Shown: positions 7,740 to 16,168 of the stretch, one piece after another
Numbering within the stretch: the stretch's first letter is position 1
Layout: every line of letters starts with the position of its first letter
NCBI GenBank assembly: GCA_001798855.1
Contig: MGQQ01000170.1
Coordinates: forward strand, 1 to 37,854
Source: Deltaproteobacteria bacterium RBG_16_49_23
Lineage (GTDB): Bacteria > Desulfobacterota > BSN033 > UBA1163
Length of the DNA: 37,854 nt
Direction of reading: 5' to 3'
Position numbers and translations under genes: made by a program
Notes under the pieces: model-generated
The model's database searches: none
Seen by the model: only the letters and a program-made list of their open reading frames with translations
What the model was told of the DNA's origin: nothing

Positions 7740-9271
7740 CAGTGCAAAGCTTTACCATCTACGATCTTTTTAAGAGGAACGGAAAAATTTATAGAAACCG
7801 GACGGCCATCCAGACAGAGAGTCAGCGGATCACTTTCGGAGAGCTCTTTGATCAGGTCAATATCCTGGCTGGATCGTTAAATCACAAAGGGATTAAAAAG
7901 GGGGACCGCATTGCCGTGCTGGCGAAGAATTACCCTCAATATTTAACCCTGATGGGCGGCATTGCCGCTCTTGGGGCAATCATGGTGCCTATTAATTTTC
8001 GTTTGTCCGCTGACGAGGTTGGCCATAATCTTACTAACACAGAACCCGTCATGATATTTGTAGACCCTGATTTTGAAAAGACCATTGCAGATCTACGGCC
8101 TATCTGCCCTTCGGTGAGAGATTGTGTGACGTTTGGTCCGGGAGGAGAGAAGTTCGAGCCCTTCGATTCACTCTTAAGCGGTCAGCCGGCTAAAGCCATC
8201 GACCTGAGCGGGGATGACCCTTACATCATCATGCATACGGCCGCCGTCCAGGGAAAACCCCGCGGCGCCATCATCAGTCATCATAATCTGATCGCCTGTT
8301 CCATTCAGACCATCGGAGTGATGAATTTAACCCATCTGGATATCTACCTGAACATCCTTCCCATTTTTCATATCGCAGGAATGATTGCCGCCCTGACCAC
8401 AATGCATGCGGGAGGGAAAAATCTGATCATTTCAAAATTTGATCCCAAAATTGCATTAAAGACGATACAGGAAGAAGGGGTGACCCTGATCGGTGACTTC
8501 CCGCCTATTTTATTCCAGTTACTCGATGAGGAGGCGAAAGGGGAATCCAGTATCTCTTCTTTAAAAAATGTTCTGGGCGTTGAGTTACCGGAGACCGTTA
8601 AGAGATTTGAAGGTCTTGGGCATGGCCAATTTTGGTTGGCCTATGGACAGACAGAGACGATGGGCCTGACTTCGATCTGTTTAAACCGGGAAAGACCGGG
8701 GTGCGCCGGGAAACCCGGTCCTTTGGTGAACATCAAGATCGTAGACGAGTTTGACAAAGAAGTCGAAACAGGGAAAGTGGGTGAGATCCTCATTCGAAGC
8801 CCGATGGTATTTCATGGATACTGGAGGGAAGAAGAACTGACCCAACATACGTTTCGCGATGGCTGGCACCATACCGGCGATTCAGGTCGACTGGACGAAG
8901 ACGGCTTTCTCTGGTTTGCAGGCAGAAAGGCTGAAAAGGAGCTGATCAAACCCGGCGGCGAAAATGTCTATCCCATCGAAGTGGAGAAAGTGATTCTCGA
9001 GCATCCCTGCATCCATGAGGTCTCGGTCATCGGGGTTCCCGATCCGAAATTCGGGGAAGGAATTAAGGCGGTCTGCGTCATGAAACCGAAAGCCAGATTA
9101 ACGGAACAGGAGCTGATTGATTTTGTAGCGGGGAAGATTGCCCGCTATAAAAAACCAGGCTATGTTCAATACGTCGATGCTCTCCCAAAAAAGGGGGATG
9201 GTTCCATCGACCGGCCAAAGGTGAAGGAGTTATACGGGAAGGGACGAGAGACGTTTGACGAAAGACGATAG
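7736..9271 (+). CDS. Acyl-CoA synthetase-like protein, degenerate active site
   Basis: ANL-superfamily protein, 511 residues from the ATG at 7736, which overlaps the upstream stop (ATGA); an in-frame ATG at 7715 is less likely. Fold motifs are present: YGQTETMG, WHHTGDSGRLDEDGFLWFAGR and PGGENVYPIEVE. However, the P-loop reads TAAVQGKPRG (168-177) instead of TSGTTGxPKG, and the C-terminal motif reads GSIDRP, with Ser490 where the adenylation lysine (G-K-I-x-R) should be. P-loop variants of the HTAA type occur in a subfamily of these proteins, from memory. It may be an altered or regulatory ligase, or act only in the thioester half-reaction. The last ten residues (KGRETFDERR) are encoded by a word repeat, so the natural C-terminus may have been replaced. 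Confidence 0.85.
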   Translation: MTVQSFTIYDLFKRNGKIYRNRTAIQTESQRITFGELFDQVNILAGSLNHKGIKKGDRIAVLAKNYPQYLTLMGGIAALGAIMVPINFRLSADEVGHNLTNTEPVMIFVDPDFEKTIADLRPICPSVRDCVTFGPGGEKFEPFDSLLSGQPAKAIDLSGDDPYIIMHTAAVQGKPRGAIISHHNLIACSIQTIGVMNLTHLDIYLNILPIFHIAGMIAALTTMHAGGKNLIISKFDPKIALKTIQEEGVTLIGDFPPILFQLLDEEAKGESSISSLKNVLGVELPETVKRFEGLGHGQFWLAYGQTETMGLTSICLNRERPGCAGKPGPLVNIKIVDEFDKEVETGKVGEILIRSPMVFHGYWREEELTQHTFRDGWHHTGDSGRLDEDGFLWFAGRKAEKELIKPGGENVYPIEVEKVILEHPCIHEVSVIGVPDPKFGEGIKAVCVMKPKARLTEQELIDFVAGKIARYKKPGYVQYVDALPKKGDGSIDRPKVKELYGKGRETFDERR

Positions 9272-9440
9272 ACGAAGGATGAGGGACGAGAGACTAATAT
9301 TCTGAAAATAGTAAAGACATCGATTTGTAAAATCCCTCCTACCCTCCCTTTTCCTAAGGGAGGAATTACCCCTCTTTGGTAAATGGTTCGACGAGACTCA
9401 CCATCCTGAGCTTGTCGAAGGAGAGGGGCGAGGGGAGATT
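9243..9440 (+). repeat. Composite repeat: word repeat, two hairpins and a nested TTCGAC element
   Basis: 9243-9294 reiterates GACGA(A/G)AGACG words and includes the end of the preceding gene. A hairpin with CTCCCTTTTCCTAAGGGAGG follows (about 9346-9366). Then comes CCCCTCTTTGGTAAATGG, interrupted by TTCGACGAG...CTTGTCGAA (about 9388-9420) before the closing GGAGAGGGG. It therefore appears that one repeat class is inserted in another. No gene is seen in this 223-bp gap. Confidence 0.7.
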
Positions 9441-9494
9441 TTCCGATGCCTATGTCAATTCAATTTTGAGAACCTTAATCAAACAGGAGCAAAG

Positions 9495-10652
9495 ATGAAA
9501 AAAGTAGGCATTGTTGGAATCGGTCATGGGAAGTTTGGGGTGAGATCGGATGCTTCTCTCAGAGAACTTGTCTTCGAGGCGGTGAAAGCCTGCATGGATG
9601 ACTCTGGGGTAACTTTAAAAGAAGTGGACAGCATGGTCACCGGTGTGGCTGGGGATGAATTCTCGTTTGGCATTCAGCCCTCTGCTCAGGTCCATGACTA
9701 CATCGGTTTTCATCCCAAACCCAATTTTCGCGTTGAAGCCGCATGCGCCACCGGGAGCGCTGCCTTAAGAACAGGGTGGATGAATATCGCCTCCGGCCTG
9801 GCGGATGTCGTTTTAGTGGTTGGTGTAGAGAAGATGACAGAGCTTCCTACGAGCACAGCCACGGAGATCATGGGCCGTGCAGGCGATGCGACCTGGGAGT
9901 ATCCCTTCGGAACGACCTTTCCGGGTTACTACGCCATGATCGCCAATGCCCATATGGCCGAATATGGAACGACGGAAGAGCAGCTGGCCAGGGTGGCGGT
10001 CAAGAACCATTATTACGGGAGCCTCAACCCCTATGCCCAGATGCAGAAGGAGATCACGCTGGAAAAGGCGATCACCTCCTTCACCGTCGCCTATCCGCTC
10101 AAGCTTTATGATTGCAGTCTGATTACCGATGGAGCCGCCGCCATCATTCTTGCCTCAGAAGAGAAGGCCAAGTCGATTTCAAAGAAGCCGATCTGGATCG
10201 CCGGTCTGGGCTGCGGGACGGATGCGATGAGGCTCGGCGACAGGAAATCCTTAACCTCTCTTGAGGCCACCCGCGTGGCTGCCAGGGCCGCTTATAAAAT
10301 GGCAGGCGTTGGGCCCTCGGATATCGATATTGCAACGGCCCATGACTGTTTTACCATTGCGGAGATTGTGGCTTATGAAGACCTCGGGTTCTGCGAGAAG
10401 GGAGAGGGAGGGAAATTGATCGAGGCGAAGGAGACCTATGTGGGCGGCCGAATTCCGGTCAATGTCGATGGCGGGTTAAAATCAAAAGGCCATCCTCTCG
10501 GAGCCACAGGCGTTTCCATGGCTATCGAAATTACGAAACAGTTAAGAGGAGAAGCGGACCAGAGGCAGGTGAAAAATGCGGAGATCGGCCTGACTCACAA
10601 TGTGGGCGGCTCCGGACAGGTGTCATTCATTCATATTTTCAGGAGGGAATAG
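9495..10652 (+). CDS. Thiolase (SCPx/acetyl-CoA acetyltransferase-like)
   Basis: Cleaves a 3-oxoacyl-CoA with CoA, or condenses two acyl-CoAs. The 385-residue length and motifs place it in the SCPx-type thiolase group: nucleophile Cys84 in VEAACATGSAA, the DGAAAIILAS loop, HDCFTIAEI (the SCPx replacement for NEAF) and KGHPLGATG with the catalytic histidine near the C-terminus. A CAGGAGC ribosome site precedes the ATG. One base separates its stop from the DUF35 gene; such thiolase-DUF35 pairs form complexes in which the OB-fold protein helps hand over CoA substrates (known for the archaeal thiolase/HMG-CoA synthase system). It probably performs the chain-shortening step of this locus. Confidence 0.9.
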   Translation: MKKVGIVGIGHGKFGVRSDASLRELVFEAVKACMDDSGVTLKEVDSMVTGVAGDEFSFGIQPSAQVHDYIGFHPKPNFRVEAACATGSAALRTGWMNIASGLADVVLVVGVEKMTELPTSTATEIMGRAGDATWEYPFGTTFPGYYAMIANAHMAEYGTTEEQLARVAVKNHYYGSLNPYAQMQKEITLEKAITSFTVAYPLKLYDCSLITDGAAAIILASEEKAKSISKKPIWIAGLGCGTDAMRLGDRKSLTSLEATRVAARAAYKMAGVGPSDIDIATAHDCFTIAEIVAYEDLGFCEKGEGGKLIEAKETYVGGRIPVNVDGGLKSKGHPLGATGVSMAIEITKQLRGEADQRQVKNAEIGLTHNVGGSGQVSFIHIFRRE

Positions 10653-10653
10653 A

Positions 10654-11091
10654 ATGGAGTTTAAGAATTTTTCTCTTTTCATCAACCAGACAAAGGTGAA
10701 CCGGTTTGCGGATGATCTGGCAGGGGGAAAGATCATGTCCACCCTCTGCAAGAAGTGCGGAAAGCAGTACTATCCTCCGGCGGCAGATTGTTCTTCCTGC
10801 ATGGGAAGCGAGATGGAATGGAAGGAGCTTAAGGCCGAGGGGAAACTGCTCACCTTTACTAAGATTCATGTCCCCCCGGAGCATTTTGCCGTCCGTCAGC
10901 CCCTGATGCCATTTTCGAGCATTCAATTTGAACCTTGTCCGATTGGCATCATTGAAGTGGGGAAAGAATTGCCCATCATGGGCTGGATACCCAAAATGGA
11001 TATCAAGAAGATCAAAGTAGGGATGAAGATGAAGGCCTCGCCCTTTGCTCTTCCCGACGGAAAGATCACAATTGTCTTGGAGCCGGTTTAA
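10654..11091 (+). CDS. Zn-ribbon OB-fold protein (DUF35), thiolase partner
   Basis: 145-residue small acyl-CoA-associated protein. A four-cysteine zinc ribbon (C32, C35, C46, C49 in LCKKCGKQYYPPAADCSSC) is followed by an OB-fold region from about residue 55, with the family pattern of a -GKLLTFTKI- strand and an FALPDGKITIVLEPV end. The ATG at 10654 follows AGGAGGGA and sits one base after the thiolase stop, which argues for an obligate complex with it. A longer in-frame ATG at 10600 lies within the thiolase gene and is unlikely. It is the last gene of the + strand operon; the next 516 bp hold repeats only. Confidence 0.9.
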   Translation: MEFKNFSLFINQTKVNRFADDLAGGKIMSTLCKKCGKQYYPPAADCSSCMGSEMEWKELKAEGKLLTFTKIHVPPEHFAVRQPLMPFSSIQFEPCPIGIIEVGKELPIMGWIPKMDIKKIKVGMKMKASPFALPDGKITIVLEPV

Positions 11092-11097
11092 AAAAAG

Positions 11098-11266
11098 TTC
11101 GTAACACTTTAGTTTTTTGAAAAAGAAGTCTAATCAAGATATCGAAATATCCCAAATCCCCCTCAATCCCCCTTTTTCAAAGGGGGAAGTATTTCTCCTC
11201 CCTTTGGCAAAGGGAGGTGGGGAGGGATTTTATGAAGCCTTTTTCAAAGCGTTATAGTGTTACAAA
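11098..11266 (+). mobile_element. MITE-like repeat with TAACACTTTAG ends (copy 1)
   Basis: Ends are imperfect inverted repeats of 29 bp (left 11097-11125, right 11238-11266; 22 of 29 positions match when paired) sharing GTAACACT and TTTGAAAAAG. The interior holds two C/G-rich hairpins (about 11155-11188 and 11192-11232). A related element lies at 33107-33260 with a matching left end and an identical about 40-bp inner hairpin. There is no transposase, so it would be non-autonomous. Confidence 0.65.
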
Positions 11267-11403
11267 AGTTCGGAGTTCGGAGCATAAACTTTTTAAGACA
11301 GCCATCCCTTCCTTCTAATACAAACGCAAAAAGATCCTTTTCATTCTAATTTCCACTTATCCCCTCTCTCTCCCCAGTGAGACTGTGTCGCAATTAGCCA
11401 TTT

Positions 11404-11558
11404 GCCCTTCGACACGCTCAGGGCGAACGGCTAAGTAATTGGTTTTAAATATGGATTTTTCCGTTCGTGGTGAACCCTTCGACTCACCGTTCGCGCTGAG
11501 GCTCTCGAAGGGACGAACGGTTTACTCAGGACAGGCTCTGTCGAACCATGAACGGACT
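11404..11558 (+). repeat. CCTTCGAC/GTCGAAGG inverted-repeat cluster
   Basis: The hairpin 11461-11520 has CCGTTCGT pairing with ACGAACGG at its outer ends and CCCTTCGA with TCGAAGGG inside. It is flanked by further copies (11405-11432 with CCCTTCGACACGCTCAGGGC, and a tail to about 11558 with GGCTCTGTCGAACCATGAACGG). Elements of the 'TTCGACAAGCTCAGGACGAACGG' type are widespread in many bacterial genomes. Other partial copies lie at about 9390 and 22120, and inside the hydrolase gene at about 23640. It fills the gap between the converging operons; no gene is seen in 11092-11606. Confidence 0.75.
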
Positions 11559-11606
11559 TACGACACGGTCTCAGTGGGGAGAGGGGTCGCCGAGCAGTGG
11601 TCAGAT

Positions 11607-13172
11607 TTAACGAAAATCTGCCTGCATCAATTCACCTGTGAGTTGGACCATCGTTGCCACTTGAGTATAAAATAACCTTTTATCAAATTTATTTATCCGG
11701 GCGGTGGTCGCCCAATAGGCTCCCTGGCTTCCCATTGTGGCAAACCCCGGGATGTTCCAATCCAGGGCAATTTTTCCCATCCCGTACCATACCCCTTGCG
11801 GCCCGCCATGAATCCCTGGTTTCTCGACACATTGAACCATGACCCTGGGCCATTTGTTATCTTTTACCGCCTTGATCGCCATCTTTATGAGCAACGGGTT
11901 ATTTCGAGTCCACAAAAAAGAAGGTTCGACCTTTCCGGTGGGCAGGAATGCGTTTCCCTCTTCCTTATATTCGATCTGGCCCAGATGTTCTGTCCCGATG
12001 AGGGCGACGACCGACTTTTTCGATTCCGGATATTTCGTAAACCAGTCTTCTTGTTCAAATCCCTTCTCCATCCCCGGCATGTAATGGCGATTATCCAAGA
12101 AGATCATCAATGTCTTCGGCCTCTCCGCTTGGGGAATGTGAGAGAAATAGGCCATAATCCCTAAAATCCCGAAGGCTCCATTATCTTGTGAGATCCCCGG
12201 ACCATCGGTGTGCGTAGTCAGAACAATCTTTTCGTCAGATGGTTTACCGTAATTCTTTCCAGGCAAATATCCGATCAGTTGGTAGGTCTCTGTCTTTTCT
12301 ATCTTTGCCAGCAATTTCAAGGTTGCTTTTCTCCCATTCTTGGCATCTTCCAAGACCTTCTTGCCTGCGACCCGATCAAGCAAGAGGGTAGGTGCGTTAT
12401 AGAGAACCGGCACAGGAAAGGTATACAGCCCGGCAATCCGGTCGTATGAACCATCGAAAATGATGATCCCTCCGGCCGCCTGACCTTTCTTTAACGTATC
12501 AATCATCCTGATGGTCTGGCGAAGTTGCCACCAAATGTCAAAACTTACAATTTCATTGACAGGAACCTTTGTATGCATGGGAGGGAATGTTTCAGGATCG
12601 GAGAGGTACTCGTAATCATTGATGGTAAACCACGTTTGATATCCCTTATCCAATGGAGGGTTGGGGTGGGGGGCTGTGGTAAAAACAGCAATTTTCCCCT
12701 TAATGGATGCTGGAGGGGAAGCGGGGTTGTAATAGATCAGTTCTGCGGCAATGCCATCGGGCCCTGTTGAGCCTGAATAAGCGCTGTAGTGAGCGACCTT
12801 GACCTGGGTCCCGTCAGAAATAAGCGTCCAATTTTTATCCTCCGGCCACTCCGAGGTATACCAGCGATCGTAAGTCCACTTATTTTTTGTGATATCAACC
12901 ACACCATACCTTTTAAATTCCTTTTCCAAAAAGGTCATGAATCTTTGCCAGGACGCATCCCCTGAATGGGTAGGGCCTCCCTTATCCTTATATCGGTGCC
13001 ATTGATACGCTTTATTCGGTTCCACCATGAAATCCGGGTGGATGCTTGTGAGGTAGGACTGATAAGATTGCGGGGGCTCCATGCTCACTTTTTTAGGAGA
13101 ACAGGCCGTTGAAAACCGGATAAGAAAAAATAGAGCTGCCAATAATATCAAACCTCTTAAAATATTCTTCAT
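11607..13172 (-). CDS. M28-peptidase-like lipoprotein with PA-type insert
   Basis: 521-residue exported protein. The N-terminus is a lipoprotein-type signal (basic start, hydrophobic 5-20, Cys24 in FSTAC), so it is probably anchored in a membrane facing the periplasm or the surface. A protease-associated-like region (about 140-290) is followed by an M28-like zinc domain with HTDG (H321, D323), DNGAFG (D330) and TEHLG (E395), the expected order of metal ligands and base for M28 aminopeptidases or amidohydrolases. It sits 20 bp downstream of livF with its own GAGGAGG site, as the last gene of the second Liv operon. It may release the substrate that the importer takes up. Peptidase activity on a real peptide is not shown by the sequence. 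Confidence 0.8.
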   Translation of the reverse strand: MKNILRGLILLAALFFLIRFSTACSPKKVSMEPPQSYQSYLTSIHPDFMVEPNKAYQWHRYKDKGGPTHSGDASWQRFMTFLEKEFKRYGVVDITKNKWTYDRWYTSEWPEDKNWTLISDGTQVKVAHYSAYSGSTGPDGIAAELIYYNPASPPASIKGKIAVFTTAPHPNPPLDKGYQTWFTINDYEYLSDPETFPPMHTKVPVNEIVSFDIWWQLRQTIRMIDTLKKGQAAGGIIIFDGSYDRIAGLYTFPVPVLYNAPTLLLDRVAGKKVLEDAKNGRKATLKLLAKIEKTETYQLIGYLPGKNYGKPSDEKIVLTTHTDGPGISQDNGAFGILGIMAYFSHIPQAERPKTLMIFLDNRHYMPGMEKGFEQEDWFTKYPESKKSVVALIGTEHLGQIEYKEEGNAFLPTGKVEPSFLWTRNNPLLIKMAIKAVKDNKWPRVMVQCVEKPGIHGGPQGVWYGMGKIALDWNIPGFATMGSQGAYWATTARINKFDKRLFYTQVATMVQLTGELMQADFR

Positions 13173-13192
13173 CTCTTACCTCCTCATGACCA

Positions 13193-13987
13193 TCAGGACA
13201 GCCATCTCTTTCTTCTTCGGTAGTGTTTCACTTCGCGAAAACTTTTTCTTTTTCCTACCTGGCTTAAGCCGAGATAGAACTCCTTGATATCCTCGTTCTC
13301 CTTCAGTTTGGGAGAGGGGCCATCTAAAACAACCCGGCCGTTCTCCATGATGTAGCCATAGTCCGAAGTGGACAGAGCGATGTTTGCATTCTGCTCTACC
13401 AGGAGAATCGATGTCTTCTCCTCCCGATTGATTTTTTTGATGACCTCAAAAATATCTCTCACGAGAAGGGGGCTTAGCCCGAGAGAGGGCTCGTCGAGAA
13501 GCATCACCTTTGGATGGGACATCAATGCACGACCCATGACCAGCATCTGCCTTTCTCCACCGGAGAGATAGCCGCTCACCTGTCTTCGGAGGTCTTTAAG
13601 CCTTGGGAAGTAGTGGTAGACCAAATCAAGGTCTTTTAGAATTCCCTCTTTATCATTTCGGGCATAGGCTCCCACCCAGAGATTCTCCTCTACGGTGAGA
13701 TGTTCGAACAGGCGGCGGCCCTCCATCACCTGAACAATTCCCATCTGAACGATCTCCTCCGGAGCTTTCCCATCGATTCTCTTTCCCTCAAACTCAATGC
13801 TTCCATCCGTGACCTCGCCCAATTCCGTATAGAGGACTCCTGAAATGGCCTTCAGGGCAGTCGTCTTCCCCGCGCCATTGGCGCCTAATAATGAGATGAT
13901 CTTTCCGTCAGGCACTTCAAGGGAGACCCCTTTCAGGACCAGGATCACATTACTGTAAATCACTTCAATGTTGTTGAGCCTTAGCAT
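13193..13987 (-). CDS. livF: Liv-type ABC transporter ATPase LivF (second set)
   Basis: 264-residue ATPase with Walker A GANGAGKTT, signature LSGGERQMLVMGRAL, Walker B VMLLDEPSLGLSP and an intact H-loop region (SILLVEQN). It is longer than a minimal LivF because of an acidic loop (YTELGEVTDGS) and a basic 23-residue C-terminal tail (SQVGKRKSFREVKHYRRRKRW...). From memory such tails occur in LivF proteins that sit beside acyl-CoA synthetases in deltaproteobacteria. It lies between the small lipoprotein and the M28-like lipoprotein and would pair with the LivG at 20160-20948, although seven genes lie between promoter and livF. Confidence 0.92.
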   Translation of the reverse strand: MLRLNNIEVIYSNVILVLKGVSLEVPDGKIISLLGANGAGKTTALKAISGVLYTELGEVTDGSIEFEGKRIDGKAPEEIVQMGIVQVMEGRRLFEHLTVEENLWVGAYARNDKEGILKDLDLVYHYFPRLKDLRRQVSGYLSGGERQMLVMGRALMSHPKVMLLDEPSLGLSPLLVRDIFEVIKKINREEKTSILLVEQNANIALSTSDYGYIMENGRVVLDGPSPKLKENEDIKEFYLGLSQVGKRKSFREVKHYRRRKRWLS

Positions 13988-14082
13988 TTTATCTTAACGG
14001 TGATTACCTCCACCTTCATCCTCCCCCGCAAGGGGGGGAGGACATATTTTTTTCTATCTGCCATCTGCTATCTGCAATCTCT

Positions 14083-14580
14083 TTATTTCTTTGGTGTCGG
14101 TGCTGCAAACTCCAATGTCGTTGTGGCCAAGGCTCCGGAGTCCGCTCCTGATGCTTTTATCTTATAGACTCCAGGAGGAATGGGATTGAGCGTCTTGGGA
14201 TCCGGTGCTAAAATAGGAGTCCATCCCACCCGAAAGAAGGTGTTCAATTTTGCGCTGGCAGGAACCTCTCCTTTGAAATTGCCTGCGTCATCTGCTTCAC
14301 CATACGCAATCCCCACATCCTCTCCAGGTTTGACCCCTTGCATTTGCACCCCCGGAGGGAGGACCATATCCACCACCACCATCTCTTTGGGTTTCCACCC
14401 CGTACCTGTGAAAACGATAGGCACCCTCAAGATGCCCGGGAATGCCAACTCCACCTGCGGAGGGGTGACGGCCACCGTTACATTCAGCTTCGGAGGCGGA
14501 GATAGGGTTTTGCAAGCGATGAAAGGCAAAAGGAACATTAAAAGGCTGAGAACAATCATTATTTTTCTGAAGGAGTTCAT
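14083..14580 (-). CDS. Small lipoprotein of unknown function, beta-sandwich-like
   Basis: 165-residue product with a lipoprotein signal (MNSFRKIMIVLSLLMFLLPFIAC; Cys23). The rest is rich in beta-forming and Pro/Gly segments (VTVAVTPPQVELAFPGILRVPIVFTG... VYKIKASG), which resemble an Ig-like or FN3-like fold by eye only. No catalytic motif is seen. It lies between the binding-protein gene and livF of the second Liv set, so it may be an accessory binding or surface subunit of the importer. I do not recognise a named family. Confidence 0.75.
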   Translation of the reverse strand: MNSFRKIMIVLSLLMFLLPFIACKTLSPPPKLNVTVAVTPPQVELAFPGILRVPIVFTGTGWKPKEMVVVDMVLPPGVQMQGVKPGEDVGIAYGEADDAGNFKGEVPASAKLNTFFRVGWTPILAPDPKTLNPIPPGVYKIKASGADSGALATTTLEFAAPTPKK

Positions 14581-14625
14581 CTATTTTCCCCCTTTCTTGA
14601 GATTTTTAAAAAAAGTTCAGAAATC

Positions 14626-14718
14626 ACTGATTACATAGATTATGAAACGATTACACAGATATGAAATGGATTGGAAATAGAAAAAATCTGCTTAATCCTT
14701 TTTTTAATCTGTGTAATC
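14626..14718. repeat. Word-repeat hairpin (GATTACACAGAT)
   Basis: The left arm reiterates GATTACA(T/C)AGAT words (14629-14660). The right arm carries the complement: GATTACACAGAT (14649-14660) pairs exactly with ATCTGTGTAATC (14707-14718), and AATCC/AAGCAGA-type words lie between. The same 12-mer ATCTGTGTAATC occurs before mtnA at 26540-26551. It lies within the second Liv operon; function unknown. Confidence 0.75.
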
Positions 14719-14756
14719 AAGAGAGCATAGAGCAGTTTTTTAGAGCTCTCTTCCCT

Positions 14757-15962
14757 TTAAAATTTGTGAAGGGATACGGCATCAGGAGCCTTTATCCAAC
14801 CCGATATGGAGACAACGTTTCCTGCTCGAACCTGATAGAATTTGATCTCCAGACTTCCACGGCGTGAGGTTGGACTGTAAGCACAAGGACCCTGGAGCCC
14901 AGCCCTCTGCACACCTGTCAGTTTTTGGTAAGTCTGGTAAATAACCTCTCCATCCAACTTTTTATAGCCCACTTCTTTTAAAGCGATTTTCAGAGCTGCC
15001 TCGAATGTCATGGCCCAAGCCATCCCAATGGTATAGACTTCATTCATATCCTCTAATTTTCCACGCCCATACTTTGTCCAGAGATTCGCTAAGGGATGTT
15101 TTCTCGCATCATCTCCACGGATATAGTAAGAGACGATCACTGTCCCTTCCAGAGCTTCAGGATGGAGTCGGGTGCCGAGGGAGGTAGGCCCCCAATAGTC
15201 ACAGAAGAACTGGATGGTTTTGGTTAAACCCAATTTATGGGCATCTCGAATCACATTAGTCGGTGTTGGATCGACTCCTCCCACGAAGATGTAATTGACC
15301 TCTGCCTTTGCCAATCGGGCGAGATAAACGGTATGGTCCAGTGATCCTGGCGGGAAAAACTCAGGCGGAGCCATAGCCACCCCCATCTTCTCAGCGTACT
15401 CTTTTCCGCCTCGGAGAGGTTCCCTGCCATAAGCGCTATCCCATGAGATGAAACCGAGCTTGGGGGTTCCTGTTTTTCCCTTCTTCTTCCAATCTGCAAG
15501 GAGCCAGTCAACGGTGGCAGCAAGAGCGTCCTGGTAAGTTGGACCCCATACGAAGATTCTTCCAAGATTAGCCTGAAATTCGCCATCTCCAGGAACGAGT
15601 TGAACCAATTTATCTTTTGTCGCCAATGGAGCAACTGCTTTGCCGATTGGGGTGCCAATGGCATTGACCACCAAAAGTTTAGGCTCTGCCCGGTAGCGTT
15701 TGTAGGCAGAAACCCCTCTTGCCACATCATATCGAGTATCCACTCCAATGAATTTTATCTTCACTCCATCCACACCGCCTCTGGCATTCAAGTCTTTGAT
15801 GTAGTCCTCACAACCCATATCTGCGGGGACATTCAGACCTGCTATGGCTGCGGTGTAATCAGCCAGGCTTAGGTAAGTGACTTCCTTTTGGGCGTAACTT
15901 GACATCACCCCTATCACAAACAGGAAAGTAAGAATAATGACTCCACACAATATCCTTCTCAT
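14757..15962 (-). CDS. Liv-type ABC transporter substrate-binding protein (second set)
   Basis: 401-residue periplasmic binding protein for the second importer. The signal peptide runs MRRILCGVIILTFLFVIGVM with likely cleavage after SYA, near residue 24. Peripl_BP_6-type features follow: a nucleotide-free binding lobe, ALAATVDWLLADWKKKG and the later LGFISWDSAYGREPLRGGKEYAEKMG. AAAGGAGG precedes two ATGs in tandem; the second (15962) has the better five-base spacing, while an upstream in-frame start at 15995 has none. The low similarity by eye to the binding protein at 1103 suggests a different substrate. Gaps of 176 and 206 bp either side hold repeats. Confidence 0.9.
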   Translation of the reverse strand: MRRILCGVIILTFLFVIGVMSSYAQKEVTYLSLADYTAAIAGLNVPADMGCEDYIKDLNARGGVDGVKIKFIGVDTRYDVARGVSAYKRYRAEPKLLVVNAIGTPIGKAVAPLATKDKLVQLVPGDGEFQANLGRIFVWGPTYQDALAATVDWLLADWKKKGKTGTPKLGFISWDSAYGREPLRGGKEYAEKMGVAMAPPEFFPPGSLDHTVYLARLAKAEVNYIFVGGVDPTPTNVIRDAHKLGLTKTIQFFCDYWGPTSLGTRLHPEALEGTVIVSYYIRGDDARKHPLANLWTKYGRGKLEDMNEVYTIGMAWAMTFEAALKIALKEVGYKKLDGEVIYQTYQKLTGVQRAGLQGPCAYSPTSRRGSLEIKFYQVRAGNVVSISGWIKAPDAVSLHKF

Positions 15963-16005
15963 CATAGCCTCCTTTCTATTTTCTCTCACGGTCAACCTGC
16001 CTAAT

Positions 16006-16081
16006 CCGTAAAGGGGTAGGGGTGAGGGGTAAGGGGTAAAACCTTTTTACGACTTACGCCTGACGCCTCACGGTTTACGGG
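16006..16081. repeat. Word-repeat hairpin (GGGGTAAGG / CGACTTACG type)
   Basis: The left arm reiterates GGGGTAA and GGGGTGA words and is bounded by CCGTAAA (16006-16012), which pairs with TTTACGG (16074-16080); the inner GTAAAA (16036-16041) pairs with TTTTAC (16045-16050). The right arm repeats CGACTTACGCC/TGACGCCTCACGG. A similar element lies at 34575-34640. Next to it, 16118-16168 holds another C/G-rich hairpin enclosing CCTGCCTGCGGTAGGCAGG. Confidence 0.75.
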
Positions 16082-16168
16082 ATTTCGAACTTTCCTATAT
16101 CACCTCCTTTTCATATTTTCCCCTCTTTTCTCCCTGCCTGCGGTAGGCAGGAATAGGGCGAGGGGAGA

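Noticed and set aside
11439-11675. 78-codon frame (+)
   Set aside because: Runs through the TTCGAC repeat cluster and into the 3' end of the opposite-strand lipoprotein gene.
12649-12682. Possible repeat-derived peptide PHPNPPLDKG inside the M28-like lipoprotein
   Set aside because: Resembles C/G-rich repeat DNA, but no hairpin partner was found and the peptide may be native; too weak to call.
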